Assembly (NCBI GenBank): GCA_947623455.1
Contig: OX392532.1
Coordinates: forward strand, 28,184,792 to 28,248,791
Reading direction: 5' to 3'
Source of the DNA: Mimachlamys varia
Taxonomy: Eukaryota > Mollusca > Bivalvia > Pectinida > Pectinidae
DNA length: 64,000 bases
The notes under the pieces were generated by a model that was not told where the DNA came from, did no database searches, and saw only the letters and a program-made list of their open reading frames with translations. Positions 10,966-24,120 of the stretch are shown here, one piece after another; position 1 is the first letter of the stretch; every line of letters begins with the position of its first letter. The position numbers and the translations under genes were made by a program.

Positions 10966-13921
10966 GTCCCATTATATAACTTGTAGAGGGAAATTTGTTT
11001 ACATTCCCTACCAAAATAGGTTTTGTGATAATATATTATATACATTTAGCTAACCATATAGGGAAAATATTATGGTCTAAGGGAAGCAACTCGAGATAAG
11101 GATAAGGTCTTTTGTTATTAATACCGTCAATAGTGTTAACGTTGCAGTACTAATTGACACATTTTTTAAATAAGAAATGACATCAATTCTTCAATATAAA
11201 ATGATCTAAATATTTTTTTTCAATTGTTTGTCAACTTATTTCAAACTCCTCTATTACTGGGCAGGAGATTTTATGTAACCCGCTCTATTTCTTGTTTTCT
11301 CCCATATAGTGATTATCAAACTATTTTGGCAAGAAATATGGCGAAGGGATGGACAACATTACACTATATTAAAATTTTATATCATCAAAAATAAGAATGT
11401 TTGAAGCACTACTTTGATTACTGCCTTAAAAAGAAATTCAATCTGAAAAATTGTCTTCAAACAAAACGGAACGAAAAATGAAATAATGATATACATTGCA
11501 CCTTTTCAATAGCTTTTTGAAAGAAAATTACCTAAGAATTTTATTGAAAACATAAGATAATACAAACAAATAAAATGCAATTGAGTCACACAATTTTTTT
11601 TATTTCGTATCACAATAAAACATATGTTTCTACAGACATACATATGTAAGTTAGATTGTACAAAAGGGACTATGTACGACCGATATATCATTGGACAATG
11701 AGCAAATAATCTTTCTGAGCAATATCATTATTAGGGCACACAAAATTTAATATAAGTTAATCTTGTTTCATTTTCTGTTGCATATGGTCAGGGAAACCAC
11801 TATCTTGATTTATGTTATGACACCCAATTGTTCATTAATAAAAATTAAATACAAAAAAAAACTCAACACAAAAAAAAGCAAAAAAAAAAAAAAAACAGCT
11901 GACGATTGTACAATGGAGTGTAAAATAAAATATGTTACCCAGTAAAAATGTTCCAAGTTCATTTCAAGACGTAGCTAAGATCGATTGTCTTTAAAAGATA
12001 ATAATTAATAAATTAATCATGTGAACTCTCTTGCACTTGCAATGAAGGGTATCAAGACTGTTCATTGCACGTCTTCCCATCATTCAGATATTTGTTTCCC
12101 CTTCAATCGCTCGAAATTTCTGTTATCCTGTTAAGGAATTCTCTGCTTTCCCCAATGGTATGACAGATAGTACGTCCTATTACGCAACTTACATTAAGGG
12201 AATGTCACCATTTGATGTAGAGTAACCATGACGTGTAATAATAAAGTCATCATTTTCAACGCACATTCCATGGGCCATTGACAATTGCGCGCGATGTGTA
12301 CGGTTCACAACATATTATCATTTCTTACCGATTTTTGCAATTACGGGAGAAAACTAATCAAACATGCGTCTGTTCCTTGGACACGGATATCTCAACCTCC
12401 TTGTTGGCTGGCCAGTACTCGGCAGGCCTCGTTCTGACGAGCCAATCTCTAACACTCTCACATAAATGTCCCTGTCAACGGCACAGACATTTTTAGGTTC
12501 TGTTAACGACCACATCTTAAACAGCAATGCATAAAAGCGTTAGGTTTTCGTATTTTTTATAGCAAAATATCCCGCTTTTTTATTACTTTCTTGGTATATA
12601 CGGTGAAATGATTTTCACGTGTTGCTATTAAATTCACGATTTTCATAATACATGTAAACCGTTGGTGGAAAACAATAGCAACAGAGTTTAAAAACTGTTA
12701 TTGATTAACGACACAGCTTTTTTCGTCGTCCCATCTGAACTAATTTTTATTCTTAAACTGAATAGCGATGTGTCTATTATGTTATTTCCCTGGTTTTGTT
12801 TGAGTGAAAATTATGAAGGACATAAATGTGACTAGATTTATATGAAGATTTTCCTGCAATGAACCAGAACACATTGTCTTACTCTCTATTGTTATTCATT
12901 TCCATGTTAATATTCTTTTATCAATGTTTTGGGCTGCTTTTATGATATTAATGAGAAGCAGCAAGTTGAGCCCTCTTCGTTGCAAATGTTATGATATAAA
13001 TATATAAAGTTTGTCATATCACCATAAGATAGAATATAAGAGTTTAATAAGCTTAAATAACATAATAACGAATTCATGACTTTATCAAAATGATAATAAT
13101 AATAATGATAAACCGATTTCATGTATGTTATTTGCACAAGGAGATACGTTGAACGGGGAGATTGTTTTACAACTTGATTTTTCCAATCGCGTTACTAGAA
13201 TGTCGTTATTAAAATGATTTTTCCTATCTCGTTACTAGAATTTCGTCATTAAAATTATTTTTCCTATCGCGTTACTAGAATTTCGTCCTTAAAAATAATT
13301 TTTCCTATCGCGTTACTAGAATTTCGTCTTTAAAAAGGTTGACATGATCGAAAATTTGCTATCGGCTTTCCACTTGCCTTTAACTTATATATTATTTGAA
13401 AGTTTGGGACATAATGTGGAATATATGAATATATCGCAAAAGCGTTAGCAATATACTGACTTTTTTATAGTTTCGGAGATATTTTTGCAGAATTAATTAA
13501 CACAAAAGTTGAAATATTGGTTTAATATCATATTAATGCTCAGATGTGACATTGAAATGTTAATCATTCATGCAAAACAAAACTAGTCATTAACTAATCA
13601 TTCTTTAAAAATATTATCACATGACCTATTAAAAGCTCACAATAGTTTAGGTTTAGATTTTACCATAAGTCAGATTTTATTTTGTATGTTTCGTGATAAT
13701 GTTTAGAGAATGATTTGTTAACCTCATAAATAAGTGGCAGGTCGATGTCACATCCGGGCATTATCATGATAATATAAGTCGAATTACTTACCAATGTGAT
13801 ACATATTCCAGCATATCTATTCCAAACAATGTACAAATAAATTATGTCAACATGATTTAAAATTATGGCGGTATTTTTTCATTTTGTCTTTTATAAACAA
13901 TGTCCACATACAATGTAATTG
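10966..13921. other. Intergenic stretch between TRIM duplication and chitinase gene
   Basis: Up to about 11830 it still aligns with 2564-3350. Beyond that I see no gene. It contains A-rich low-complexity sequence at 11850-11895 and a four-unit tandem repeat at about 13177-13340. Confidence 0.5.
13177..13340 (+). repeat. Four-copy tandem repeat, unit about 47 bp
   Basis: The words TCGCGTTACTAGAATTTCGT and TTAAAATTATTTTTCCTATC alternate four times with a few changes (the first unit reads TTTTTCCAATCGCG). It is non-coding and lies just downstream of the chitinase 3' end. Confidence 0.75.
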
Positions 13922-13927
13922 TTTATT
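13922..13927 (-). terminator. Poly(A) signal of the chitinase gene
   Basis: AATAAA on the minus strand, about 230 nt after the stop codon at 14157. Confidence 0.5.
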
Positions 13928-14156
13928 CAACTCCAAAGTCGAAAGTCGAAGGCAGAACTAAGCCATCATAGATATGGCAAGATTTGCCTTTTGTGGTTGC
14001 TCTTAATCTATTGTACTTTAAGGTTTGACTTGCATTTTGATGGTGATATTGAAATGAAGGCATTGGAAAGGTGGTTGGGGGGGAGTAGGAGTTGATGAGA
14101 AAAAGAAGAAATGATATATAAATTTTTGATAGGAATTCGAATGACAATAATAAAGA

Positions 14157-17100
14157 TCAATAAAGAAGAGATAAAAGCATACATAAAGCTAATAAAGTAG
14201 CAATAATAAGACTAGATGACCTTTGAACTACACCTTGGTCGTTGACTCTATAGATTTTGAAAGTTCCGTCATTAATTGACGGTCGCTCTGTCGTCACAGA
14301 AAGTGTCGGTATTAAAGGAAAGGTGATGTCGACGGTAGACGGTGAGGGGTCTTCAGTAGTATATTTCATTGCTGTATTCTTCATCGCCGTCAGCAAAGGG
14401 TAGGTACCATTGTCACAGTAAGTACCCAAAAAGTCATCGTAATCGAAAGCCCAGAACATGACTCCACCCAATCCGAGATTGCCAGCGTAGTTCACCTGTA
14501 AATGTGATTCAAATATATTTCAAATATTTCTAAAAGTAAACCAATGTTAAGTGTAAAATTTGTAGGATATGATTTAGCCGACGGTATCAACAGACTTTTC
14601 TATGATTATAAATCCATCGATAATCAATAATGCCAGTCAATTCCGAATGATAAAGAAACATTGGTCTTTATTTATTTAAGGCATTCTGAAAATGAGCTGG
14701 AATCAATCAAACGCTGAAATCCTTTCTCATCATTCTTGAACAAAACGTCGCCAGATTTCTTTTTATCACATAACTGACCCGTTCAGGCATGTCATACGGC
14801 CACTTCATAAATAAGAAAATTGCCTTTCTTATTGAGAAAGAATTTGAGAGTTTTGGTGTATTTTCTCATAAATATAAGTTATGTGAAAATAGAATCTTAC
14901 ATTTGCGTCAATGTAATTTATTAAACTCGTTGAATAATTTAATTTGTCACTCGCCAAAAGGCTCGTGACTTATTAAATTATTGAACTCTTTTAATAAATC
15001 TCATATTACATCGACACTCGTGTAAGATCCTCTATATACTGATCTGAAACAGAAATCAGTAGAAGCTTTGGCAACTGTTTATTTTCTCTTCTTTTCTCTC
15101 GCACAACGAAATGCTTATATAACATGACTTTCATTTCAACTGAAAAAGTAATGTAAACAAACATCAAATATGCTTTTAATGCTTTGACAGCTACATGATA
15201 CTAGCGGCATACTACAATAAAACTGTAGTATATATTACCAGCAACTGACGGATCACTTTTTGATCAGCTTTGTAACGTTTCATCTGATATATTGTGACTT
15301 GTCGATGTTACGTTTTTCACACAAGAACACTTATCACACAGTATTTTCAGTATTTGTCATTCAACAATATCATTGGAGGCATGTGAAATTCCGAACGGGA
15401 AACTCTTTTCTCAATTCCTTCGTCATTTGTTCACACCTCCCTATCGGATACTCTTATATAGACAAACCGTGAAGCAATAAGTAAGTAGTATAATGTACTA
15501 TTTAGATGATGACTTTAAAATATAACAGAACCTCACCTTTTCGATCACACTTCTAGGATCGTCATATCCAACCCATTGATCTCCAAGGAAAGCATAATTA
15601 CTCTTTTGTTCATCATCCCATACCGTTGTCGCCCCGTTGCTTATAAAATCAAAGCATATCTGCAAAAGAATTTTACGCCATTTTAGTTTTTTTTATGCTT
15701 AAGATTTCAAAGTCATTGGAAATACACATTTCGTATTGATAATATCAACTACTTCTCTTGAAAAAATTGCAAGAGAACAAAACAATAATATAACACATAC
15801 TTGTTCAGTAGATCGAAGTTATTCTGTTTGTCAGTTTTGTTTGAAAATTATTACGTTGGATAACTGGGCCCAGTTGTTTAAAAGATGATTAGATTAACCA
15901 GTGATTAGCGCAAATTTTAATTATCCTGTAATATTAAAATGATACCAAAGATATAGTTACAACTTTACAGATATCGAATAAATAATAGTGTCAATTTACA
16001 CACAAACTTAAGATTTTACATTGTATATTGACAGAATTATTAAAGGTTGAAAAATGTCGTTAAACGGTGATTAAACTAATCACCCTTTGAACAACTGGGC
16101 CTTGCTTACACAAAATTGTTCTTTAAGCTTGCAAACAGACCCTGCATTTACTTACTTCATAATAAGCAAGATGACCTTTCAGTTTCCTCACGGATCCCTT
16201 GTTGCCCCCTCCGACGATAACAGGATCCCCAATATTGTGATTTAAGGGGTTCTTAAGGGTGAAGGAAGCTCCAGCCCCGCGAATTCCCATTACAAGTTTC
16301 TCCTTAGGAGCTCCCAGTGCTATATAGTGATTTATTGTCCAGTTCTGAAAGCAGGCTTAATAGTTAATGCTTTAACAGGACTACAGAAAACGTATGTAGC
16401 GTATTTTCAATAATATATACATTGTATATAACCAAGTCTAAAACAAAGCGTAGCGAAATCGAGACATTTCGGTTCAATTACAATACTATTGTATAGACGC
16501 TGAACAGCGTAGCCGAAATCGATCAGTTGGTACACAGGTTACTCCTTTGAGTATATACGCATTATTTAATAGAAATGAAGATGCCAAAGTACATATTGTA
16601 CTTATCATCAAAACGTCACATAAAACATTTATTGTTTTGTAAACAAATATGATATCAAGTGCGACGAAAAAAAACCCCAAAAAAACAATGTTATACAAAA
16701 CATAGAATATGATATAAAATGTAGTATATTGTTAGCATAAAAGAACATATTTCTCCAATTAACAACAGGAACCAAGGGAACATGATAACAAAACCGAAAA
16801 CCTCATTTTGAGTTCGGATTATGATTTTGTTAACGCTTCGGTATTCTCTTATTTATTTTGACCCTACTTGGTCACAATAATGGCCTTAAAGTTTCAGTTA
16901 TGTTGATTAAATAATCTCGGACAGGACGCCCTAACTGAGTGAATATTAAATCAGCATTTGCATCTATCAATAATAGTCTGATACTTCTGCGTAATATAAA
17001 AAATAATTTGTATAAATATTGAATTATATTTGTTCAAGACAGTTATTATATTTGTATTGAGAACAACACTAAGCTTAATGTATATAAGTATTTTGCAATA

Positions 17101-20100
17101 GAGATACAATGTATATTATTACAGTGAAACCTTCACTAACGATCACCACAGAATCACGAATACCTCACTATTACGGGCACTTTATTTCAGTTCCGTGTTT
17201 TCACCAATATATACGACCACTTCTTGCAGTATTGAACATATACATACAGTTGTAAAATATGGTCATTAATCATTATTATCAACATTTTCCTCAAATTTAA
17301 GGACATTTCTAACATTTTGTTACAACGATATTTAATATTTTCATTCCCCCTTCTTTTTGATTATGAGTTTTGCCCCTGAGTCTATGCCAGTAGCATACCT
17401 GTATGTACCTGTGTAGCATACCTTCACTAACGATCACCACAGAATCACGATTACCTCACTATTACTGGCACTTTATTTCAGTTCCGTTTTTCGCCAATAT
17501 ATACGACCACGTCTTGCAGTATTGAACATATATACATAGAGTTGTTATATATGGTCATTAATCATTATTACCTGTGAGTTTTCCGGGTTAAAGATAGGGT
17601 TTGAATACCTTGAGTATAGCGGGGACCCAAACCCTGCTATACTACTCCATGTCCCGGCATAGTCATACGCCATCACGTTGAAAAAATCAACATATCTGAA
17701 ATAAAGGGAATGAATATGTTGATTACCTTTTGTGTTGCTTACTTCAACTAAATACCTCTAAGTAGGTATTTTTTTTAAATATGCTAATTAGTATGCTTAC
17801 AATAAATCTATGATTGAAAAATAATATATCATTTCTCATTTTGAGGATGTTGCACATATTCATCCCTACTGTAATTGATTTCGTGTTTGGATTAAATGTT
17901 TGTCCTTTCACGATAGGTGCTGGCAGACTCTGCTGGTGAATGTTTTAGTCCCCGAGGTTTGCTGGAGTCTCCATAGCAACGGTTAGCTCATTGGAGCAGT
18001 GGCATGGTACATAATATACACATTTTCGTAGTACACTATTTGAAAATATACAGAATTAGTTTAATCCTTCTTCTAAATTTATAGAGTAAAGGGGTTTTAC
18101 GTTCCTGACCCTTCTGTTCCTACATTAGTTTAAAAATTTTGGATTCCTACCTTTAGGCCCCTAGCATCACTGCAGAGTCTTAGGAGAACGAAACAGTTGT
18201 TTGATGCAGTTTAATTAATTGTTTCGGCATACTCTATCTATTTCTGAATTTAAAAGGCGCATCATATGTGTGTAACGTCATCTTAACGTCAAAATATGCA
18301 AGGACGAAATCATAACGAAGATAAGCCAGCCTATATTTCAAGCAGATTTTTCACATACCTGACACGTTCAGTCATGTCATACGGCCATGTCATAAATATG
18401 GTAGTAAACACGTGTAACCTGAGTCTTCATGACGTCATATGATTTGTCTTGGCAGTGAAAATATACAACACTTATGGACATTTGCTGAGGTCAATATGGT
18501 GTTATACCAACCTGGTAGAATCAAATATTGACTGCGGGCTTTAGCCCGAGGTCAATATCTTAGGTTCTACCAGGCCGGTATAACACCTGTTGACCGAATC
18601 AAAGGTCTTTAATCTTTATATTAGATGTGAAACTTGTTTGCAAATGACTTAAATTGAATCTATCTGTCTTGATAAAGAATGGAATTTACAATTGCATGCA
18701 TGGGTACTATAACGTCACAATGTTTATGACGTCAAAAATGCAATATTGACTCGGTGTTTCTAAACATAGAAACATCAGGCGATATCACAAAATATGGTCC
18801 TCCATGGGACCATATTTTAGCCAATGAGAATTCAAGAAAGTCAGACCACATTTAATATTAAAGAAGATTAGAAACTTAAAGACAGATGTCGATACTCCAT
18901 CCAATTTGTTATAAAGATAAGGACAGATGACGATAAATAAACCCAATAGTAACGGACAAGGACAAGTATTAATCTAGTTTTTCCATTTAGAGCAGCTTGT
19001 TTATTCTGTTATTAGAATGCTCCCCAAGGTATGTAGTGTATTCTACCTGTGTGAGCGCCGTATATCATTGTTATTGCCTCCTTGTGATAGCATGGGTTTA
19101 ATGTCAACTTCAAAGTGCAGCCGTACTGAAATACATATGTAGCAAGACGAATGCAGTCAGCACGGTATCTTTTCTGTCGTATATTGTCAGAATGTTTCTG
19201 ACCATTTGATCCGCTAAATTGATAATATTTAGCGGATCAGATAGTCAGATCCTTAAACCATAATCTGAACTCAAAATTGATAAAACTAGAGGCAAAATAT
19301 GAACAAAGGTAATATTGACAGGGAAACCCTCGCAAAATATAATGAAAAAAAAACAGGGTTTCCGAAAGAGTAAGCGACTTCTGCTTCATCGACGACACCC
19401 GCCATGTAAATCTTGGTCACATCCAAGTGAACATCAATCCTCAAAATGAGAACTGAGTCATCATTGCCAATCATAACAAGTAACCACACTAATAAGCAAA
19501 CTCAACAACGTCATATCTTCATATTACATAAAGATACAGAACATTTCTCGATGAGAACAAGATGGCGATCATAAAACTTGCCCATAGTCTTTATTAACCT
19601 GCGTCTCTCGAAAGCTTTGCAGGGAATAACAACTTCTATTTTAAGGACCTTTGTATGTCCCGGCCTGGGGAGACAATACATTGCTTACTCTTCTTGATCG
19701 AACTACATAATATACCACCACTAAATCAAATTAGGATTTCCCCAAAAAAATTATGCTGAAAAGGAAACATAAGATGACTTACTTCGATATTTCTGTCATG
19801 TTGTATGAGGTGTCGATGTTGTCCTTCCCAGGCGCCGTAGCAATACTTATTAATAAACGTGTCTGTCCTTCATTAAGAGTTTCATCATCAAACACCTCTC
19901 TCAGAACCTGCATTAAATATTAACAAACAAAAGGGTAAAAGGCAATGTCTCTCCGCAATTGGAAAATCGAATATTTCAATGAATCCAAGTAATATGGCCG
20001 AATCAAATCTACTTTCTGCAAGATATGATTGTGAAATCAAGATATGTTATTTTCACTTTTTTTATTTTGGTTTCGAATAATCTTTATTTTATTTCTTGAT

Positions 20101-21461
20101 GTGACATTTCAAAAATGTAGAGAAAGCACTTTGTTTTAATACACTAGTTCTCCTACCAGCGAGTGTAGTAGCATGTTTTTGTTTTACATTTAAGAGAACA
20201 CAAACATGTGCTGAACCTTTAAAATTAGGTAATAGATACAGTATGCCGCAAAAAATGAATTAAACTGCACCATAAAACTGTTTCATCCTCCTAGGACTCT
20301 TCAGTGGTACTAGTGACCAAAAGATGGGAACCCAACATTCTTAACTTATGCAGCCGCAGAAGGGTCATGTGCGTAAAAACCTTTTGAATTATGAATTTAA
20401 TGGTTTTAATTTTCTTAATATACAATACCTTTAACAACATTGTGAAGTCATCCCTTGATGCACTTTGCGGAAATTCCCAGTCGATATCAAGGCCGTCAAA
20501 ATTTCTATCACGAAGATAGATTACACAGTTTTGTGCAAAAACACTCAAGATATGTGGAGCCACTACTTTTGGGAAAACACCAGATAACGTTTCCCCTCCA
20601 ACCGACAGCAGAGTTTTCAGTTTCGGATTTTGCGTTTTTAACTCGGTGAACTTAAAATAGTTTCCACTGCTGTCGGCACCCAACAGTCCATTGTCGTCAG
20701 TGACTTCTGTTTTGGCAAGCTTCCTATTACCAATATCTATATTTGCAAACGCGTAAATAATGTGTGTACACAAGCTTGGGTCAATGTCTTGTACGTTGAA
20801 ATTTCCCTGATGATTTGACCAATTTGTATGGTAACAAACTCTACGAAATTCGCCGCCTGTAAACAATAGATAAGACATACACAGATGATCATTTAGAAAG
20901 TTATGGAAAGATTCTTGTTACAGAACCAATAAGACTGTGACATTTCGATGACTATGCTTAGTACGGTATGTTTTCTAGCTGTCATCTTCAGCATAACATT
21001 AGGTTTTACGACATATGAAGCCAGATGAAGAACATTTTACTACACAATATAGCACTATCGATCAATCAGATGCATGTTGAACTGACATCTGAGTGCCCCA
21101 ATCACCTATGCATAGCATCTCTAATTTACAGGTGATATTGAGAAAATGCCAAATCAAAAACAAGTAACACAATATTGTTTTAGTTTGTTGATGTTTGTTT
21201 TCCTGGACTACTCTCGCTTAATGAACATACAATGAATAAATTCATCTGGAAAAGAAAAAAATGCATTGTCACCCTGATATAAGCCCTAAATATAGTCTAC
21301 CATTCTCGTTAATAAACGCACATTTACTGTTCCTGGACACATATGCGTAGGTCGATGTAAGCTATAAGTTAAACATTAAATAGATAACGCCATACCATAC
21401 CTTTCACTCCGAGGAGAGTCGAGATAAGGAGGGTAAACAAAGACCAGTTAGCCGCGTACAT
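14157..21461 (-). CDS. GH18 chitinase, seven coding exons, C-terminal hydrophobic tail
   Basis: Coding exons on the minus strand: 21401-21461, 20429-20856, 19783-19907, 17572-17695, 16156-16344, 15537-15659 and 14157-14495. All junctions are GT/AG and phases agree, giving 462 residues. Residues 1-20 form a signal peptide. The GH18 catalytic motif DGLDIDWE spans residues 141-148 with proton-donor E148 intact. Further family landmarks are the SVGG strand, FFNVMAYDYAG and the late GGVMFWAFDYDDF. There is no CBM14 chitin-binding domain; instead a Ser/Thr-rich stretch and a final hydrophobic LIIATLLALCMLL suggest a GPI anchor or a tail anchor (inference). The usual YGRSF strand reads GAGASF, an oddity near the active site. 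It would hydrolyse chitin outside the cell. A minus-strand AATAAA lies at 13922-13927, about 230 nt after the stop. Confidence 0.9.
14757..15060. repeat. Foldback element with long imperfect palindrome in chitinase intron 6
   Basis: Arms at about 14893-14958 and 14965-15031 pair over some 65 bp (ATCTTACA at the left end, TGTAAGAT at the right; GTCACTCGCC against GGCTCGTGAC at the centre). The adjacent 14780-14815 stretch is shared with 18355-18400. This looks like a foldback MITE. Confidence 0.65.
16440..16720. repeat. Dispersed repeat family D, copy 1 (chitinase intron 4)
   Basis: Contains two GCGTAGC-GAAATCGA words (16448 and 16507) and a block ATCAAAACGTCACATAAAAC that recurs at about 52745-52770 with similar flanks. 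A copy of family A in reverse follows at about 16795-16870. Non-coding. Confidence 0.5.
16795..16870 (-). repeat. Dispersed repeat family A, reverse fragment
   Basis: Reads GAGTTCGGATTATGATTTTG and GCTTCGGTATTCTCTTA, the reverse complement of the left end of family A. Confidence 0.6.
17120..17575. repeat. 150-bp direct repeat reaching the splice donor of chitinase exon 4
   Basis: The stretch from CCTTCACTAACGATCACCAC to GGTCATTAATCATTATTA occurs at about 17131-17280 and again at about 17423-17570. The second copy ends exactly at the donor of chitinase exon 4. In the first copy the donor is gone. Confidence 0.75.
17890..18300 (+). repeat. Dispersed repeat family B (chitinase intron 3)
   Basis: Carries the family words GGCAGACTCTGCTGG, GTCCCCGAGGTTTGCTGGAG, GGTACATAATATACACATTT, GGCCCCTAGCATCACTG and GACGAAACAG-like. 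Other copies are at 20265-20400 (reverse), 27500-27975, 35890-36405, 49655-49850 and 49945-50265 (reverse). Confidence 0.7.
18487..18596. repeat. Foldback MITE
   Basis: A near-perfect hairpin: GGTGTTATACC, CCTGGTAGAA and ATATTGAC on the left pair with GTCAATAT, TTCTACCAGG and GGTATAACACC on the right around a central GCGGGCTTTAGCCCG. A second short palindrome, AAAATATGGTCC with GGACCATATTTT, lies at 18789-18819. Confidence 0.8.
19250..19660 (+). repeat. Dispersed repeat family A, long copy (chitinase intron 3)
   Basis: One of the longer copies: it starts near AACCATAATCTGAACTCAAA, passes GACGACACCCGCCATGTAAA and GAGAACTGAGTCATCATTGC, and ends after GATGGCGATCATAAAACTTG. Confidence 0.65.
20265..20400 (-). 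repeat. Dispersed repeat family B, reverse fragment (chitinase intron 2)
   Basis: CATCCTCCTAGGACTCTTCA and GGGTCATGTGCGTAAAAACC are the reverse complement of the right half of family B. It adjoins exon 2. Confidence 0.6.
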
Positions 21462-24120
21462 CGTCTGTCAAACTGTGTGTCTGAAACAAAAACAGACAAA
21501 ATGGCGTCTCTGTAATATAACATGTCATTTTCTTATACACGGATTGCTTTACTGGTAATCGGTATGTTGTTTTTCTTGCTGATCAGTGGCACGAGCGAAC
21601 AGACCTCTTTCGTGGTAGTTTAGAGCGATTCGAATATTAAACGCGTCTGCCCCTTGAAAAAACAATGAATCCAAGGACAAAATCATTGTATTGTACAGTG
21701 TAATTCAGTTTTTGCATAAGAATGTATTTTAGAATAGAAATTAATCTAAAGAAGTAAGTGAGTTATACAACATATCTTTAACTACCTAAGATATGGCTTA
21801 GCTACCGAATTTCTGGATGGTGTTATTTTCTTTTGTCCTGAATCCTAATAGTAACTGTAGAAACTGGAAAGAACACAGGTTGTATCAGGTTTGATTTAAA
21901 TGGAAAACCGGACAATTCAGAATAAAACAACAACTTGCAGTGAGTACCTGACGAATGTCTAAAGTAGGCCTCGAACCTCAGCCCTGGGATAAAATCGAAA
22001 CGTGTATCGAACACTGAGATTTATTGTTGTAATTTTTGTTATCATTTACTGAGTAATCCAATATATTTCAGGTTTTAAATGTAAATAGTTTGGCAAATAT
22101 ATCATACGGAAGACAGACTCCTATAAATGTTGAAAAAAACTATTTTCTATACCTATCCAGTACAAAATGATGTGACTAGCACGTACAAGTTATAGGTTGG
22201 CAGGTACAGTCGGTAAATTTTGTACAATAGATTAAGCAGTTCTCTTTATATGATATTTTACCTATGAACATCAAAGTAATGGAAAGTTTGTTTGTACTTG
22301 ACTGTGAAATTACATTATTTACAATAAGTATTCAAAGCCTTTGCTGGACATAGTTATGATCTTAAACTAATAATAAATCATTGCATATGCATAAAGATCA
22401 TACATGCACTATTCTGCTATCGTTTTTGTGTAGAGGTGTAACACATATGTATATCGTGTTGAAAATACACAATTACGGTTTCAAAGTTCAAACAATTAAT
22501 CAAATAATGCGAAATGATGACTTATAAAAACAACGTTGTGTTAAATTAAATAATACCATTCATTATGACAACAACAAGATGGGGGACCACTATTTTATTA
22601 CATACCTACGTTACAGAAAGTACAAAAAAAATCATTTTATTTCTGGCAGCCAATGTTGCCTAGGCTAGACGATTTTCTATGTACATATGAATATAGCCTC
22701 TCTTTATGTACAGTATTATGATAAAAGAGGTAATAAAACAAGATCGATGCTCATATGTATCAATAAACGGTATATTAGTATACTGTATTCTTTAGACATG
22801 ATTGTGTCTTGTTAGAGTCAGAGCCATATTAATCCTGATATCGACCTCTGTTTTTTTTACAGAGAATCAGTTATCGTTTGCGATTTATTTATCTTGTGTC
22901 AGCTTTTGAATTGAAATTTGTTCTAGCCGGAAGAAAATAATTAAAACGTTATATATTTTTTTATAGTTTTTCGTTTTAATGCTTCCATGTTTATACAAAG
23001 TTTGGTGAGAAATTTGACTTTGTATTTACTGAATATATATATATAAAATAATCGGTCAAATGAAGTAAAATGTTAGAGTTTATAGCTTTTTATACATAAT
23101 TATTTATATCAGCATTTATTCAAGCAATTAGTTCCTTTATACTATAAGTTGTATTTCCATTTCATCATTCGTTTTTACAAACGTAGAACAGTATGGCTTG
23201 ATTATGTAGTTCAGCTTTCAAACTTTTGATACAAGGAACCTATAATTAGATATCCCAGATACAACAATAGGTTTAATTCATTAACTGTTTATCTCATCAA
23301 GCTATGGTAATGTATGTTTTATTCATGATTTGACTTTATTTTTTATTCTATGAAGACCGTTTTAATCATACTTTATCATTGACAATTTATCCTAGTTAAA
23401 TGAAAGTATAGGATATGACATTACATTTGATTTAAATAGAATGTTCATAAAAGAACAAAAACAACTACTAAACAACTTACAAAGGAACGTTTTTGTTTTT
23501 TTTTTATAAAAATCAGTTAAGTTTAGCCAATCAAAATTATATAATTTAGATACCTGAGAAAGTGAATTTTTTTTTTAAATGTCGATATTGTTGATTAAGA
23601 AGATATGTTTGTGTGATTAACTCCAACATTCTGCTTTTTGTTATAAATTTGAATTACATAATAGAGATACAGAAATTATATTCATATACACACCGTATTT
23701 TTGTCAAATGAGTGATTATGTATAAGACATGGAGGTTATGTGTTTCACAACAGCTTAAATAGTCATTAGTGGTTTGTGGTTATTTATCTTAGTCATATAT
23801 CTAAATATAAAGAAATAATGAATCCAAACTTCCTAAATCACAAATTATGTGTCTGACTTTCATACGTACATGTATACCTATATATTGTTTCGTTCACGTT
23901 AATGTTAATTTACATATCTAATTCCTTAAACGAGACGACAATCCTAAAATACATATGAAAACTAATATTACTTACCTGTGTTATCGGTATCAATATTCAC
24001 GTACGCTTGGTCTGGTATGTAATGAAATTAACAACCCTGTAGATGTCCAGCTCATTAAAACAATGTCGTCTGACTCAGGCTGTGGTCGTATCACATATAA
24101 CACACCTGTACCTCGCTACT
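21462..24120 (-). other. Chitinase 5' UTR exon, first intron and promoter region
   Basis: A good acceptor (TGTTTTTGTTTCAG) lies 19 nt upstream of the chitinase ATG, so the coding start exon is 21401-21480. A matching donor, CACAG|GTAAGTAATA, ends a likely non-coding exon at 23976; a TATATG-like box at about 24092-24098 suggests a start near 24065. The intron 21481-23975 shows no gene. A 115-bp block at 23755-23890 recurs at 24540-24672. Confidence 0.55.

Noticed and set aside
18354..18402. Exon-3-like piece (PYDMTERVR followed by a GT) in chitinase intron, also at 14780-14815
   Set aside because: The resemblance to the end of exon 3 covers only about 30 bp, and both copies belong to a shared repeat near foldback DNA.
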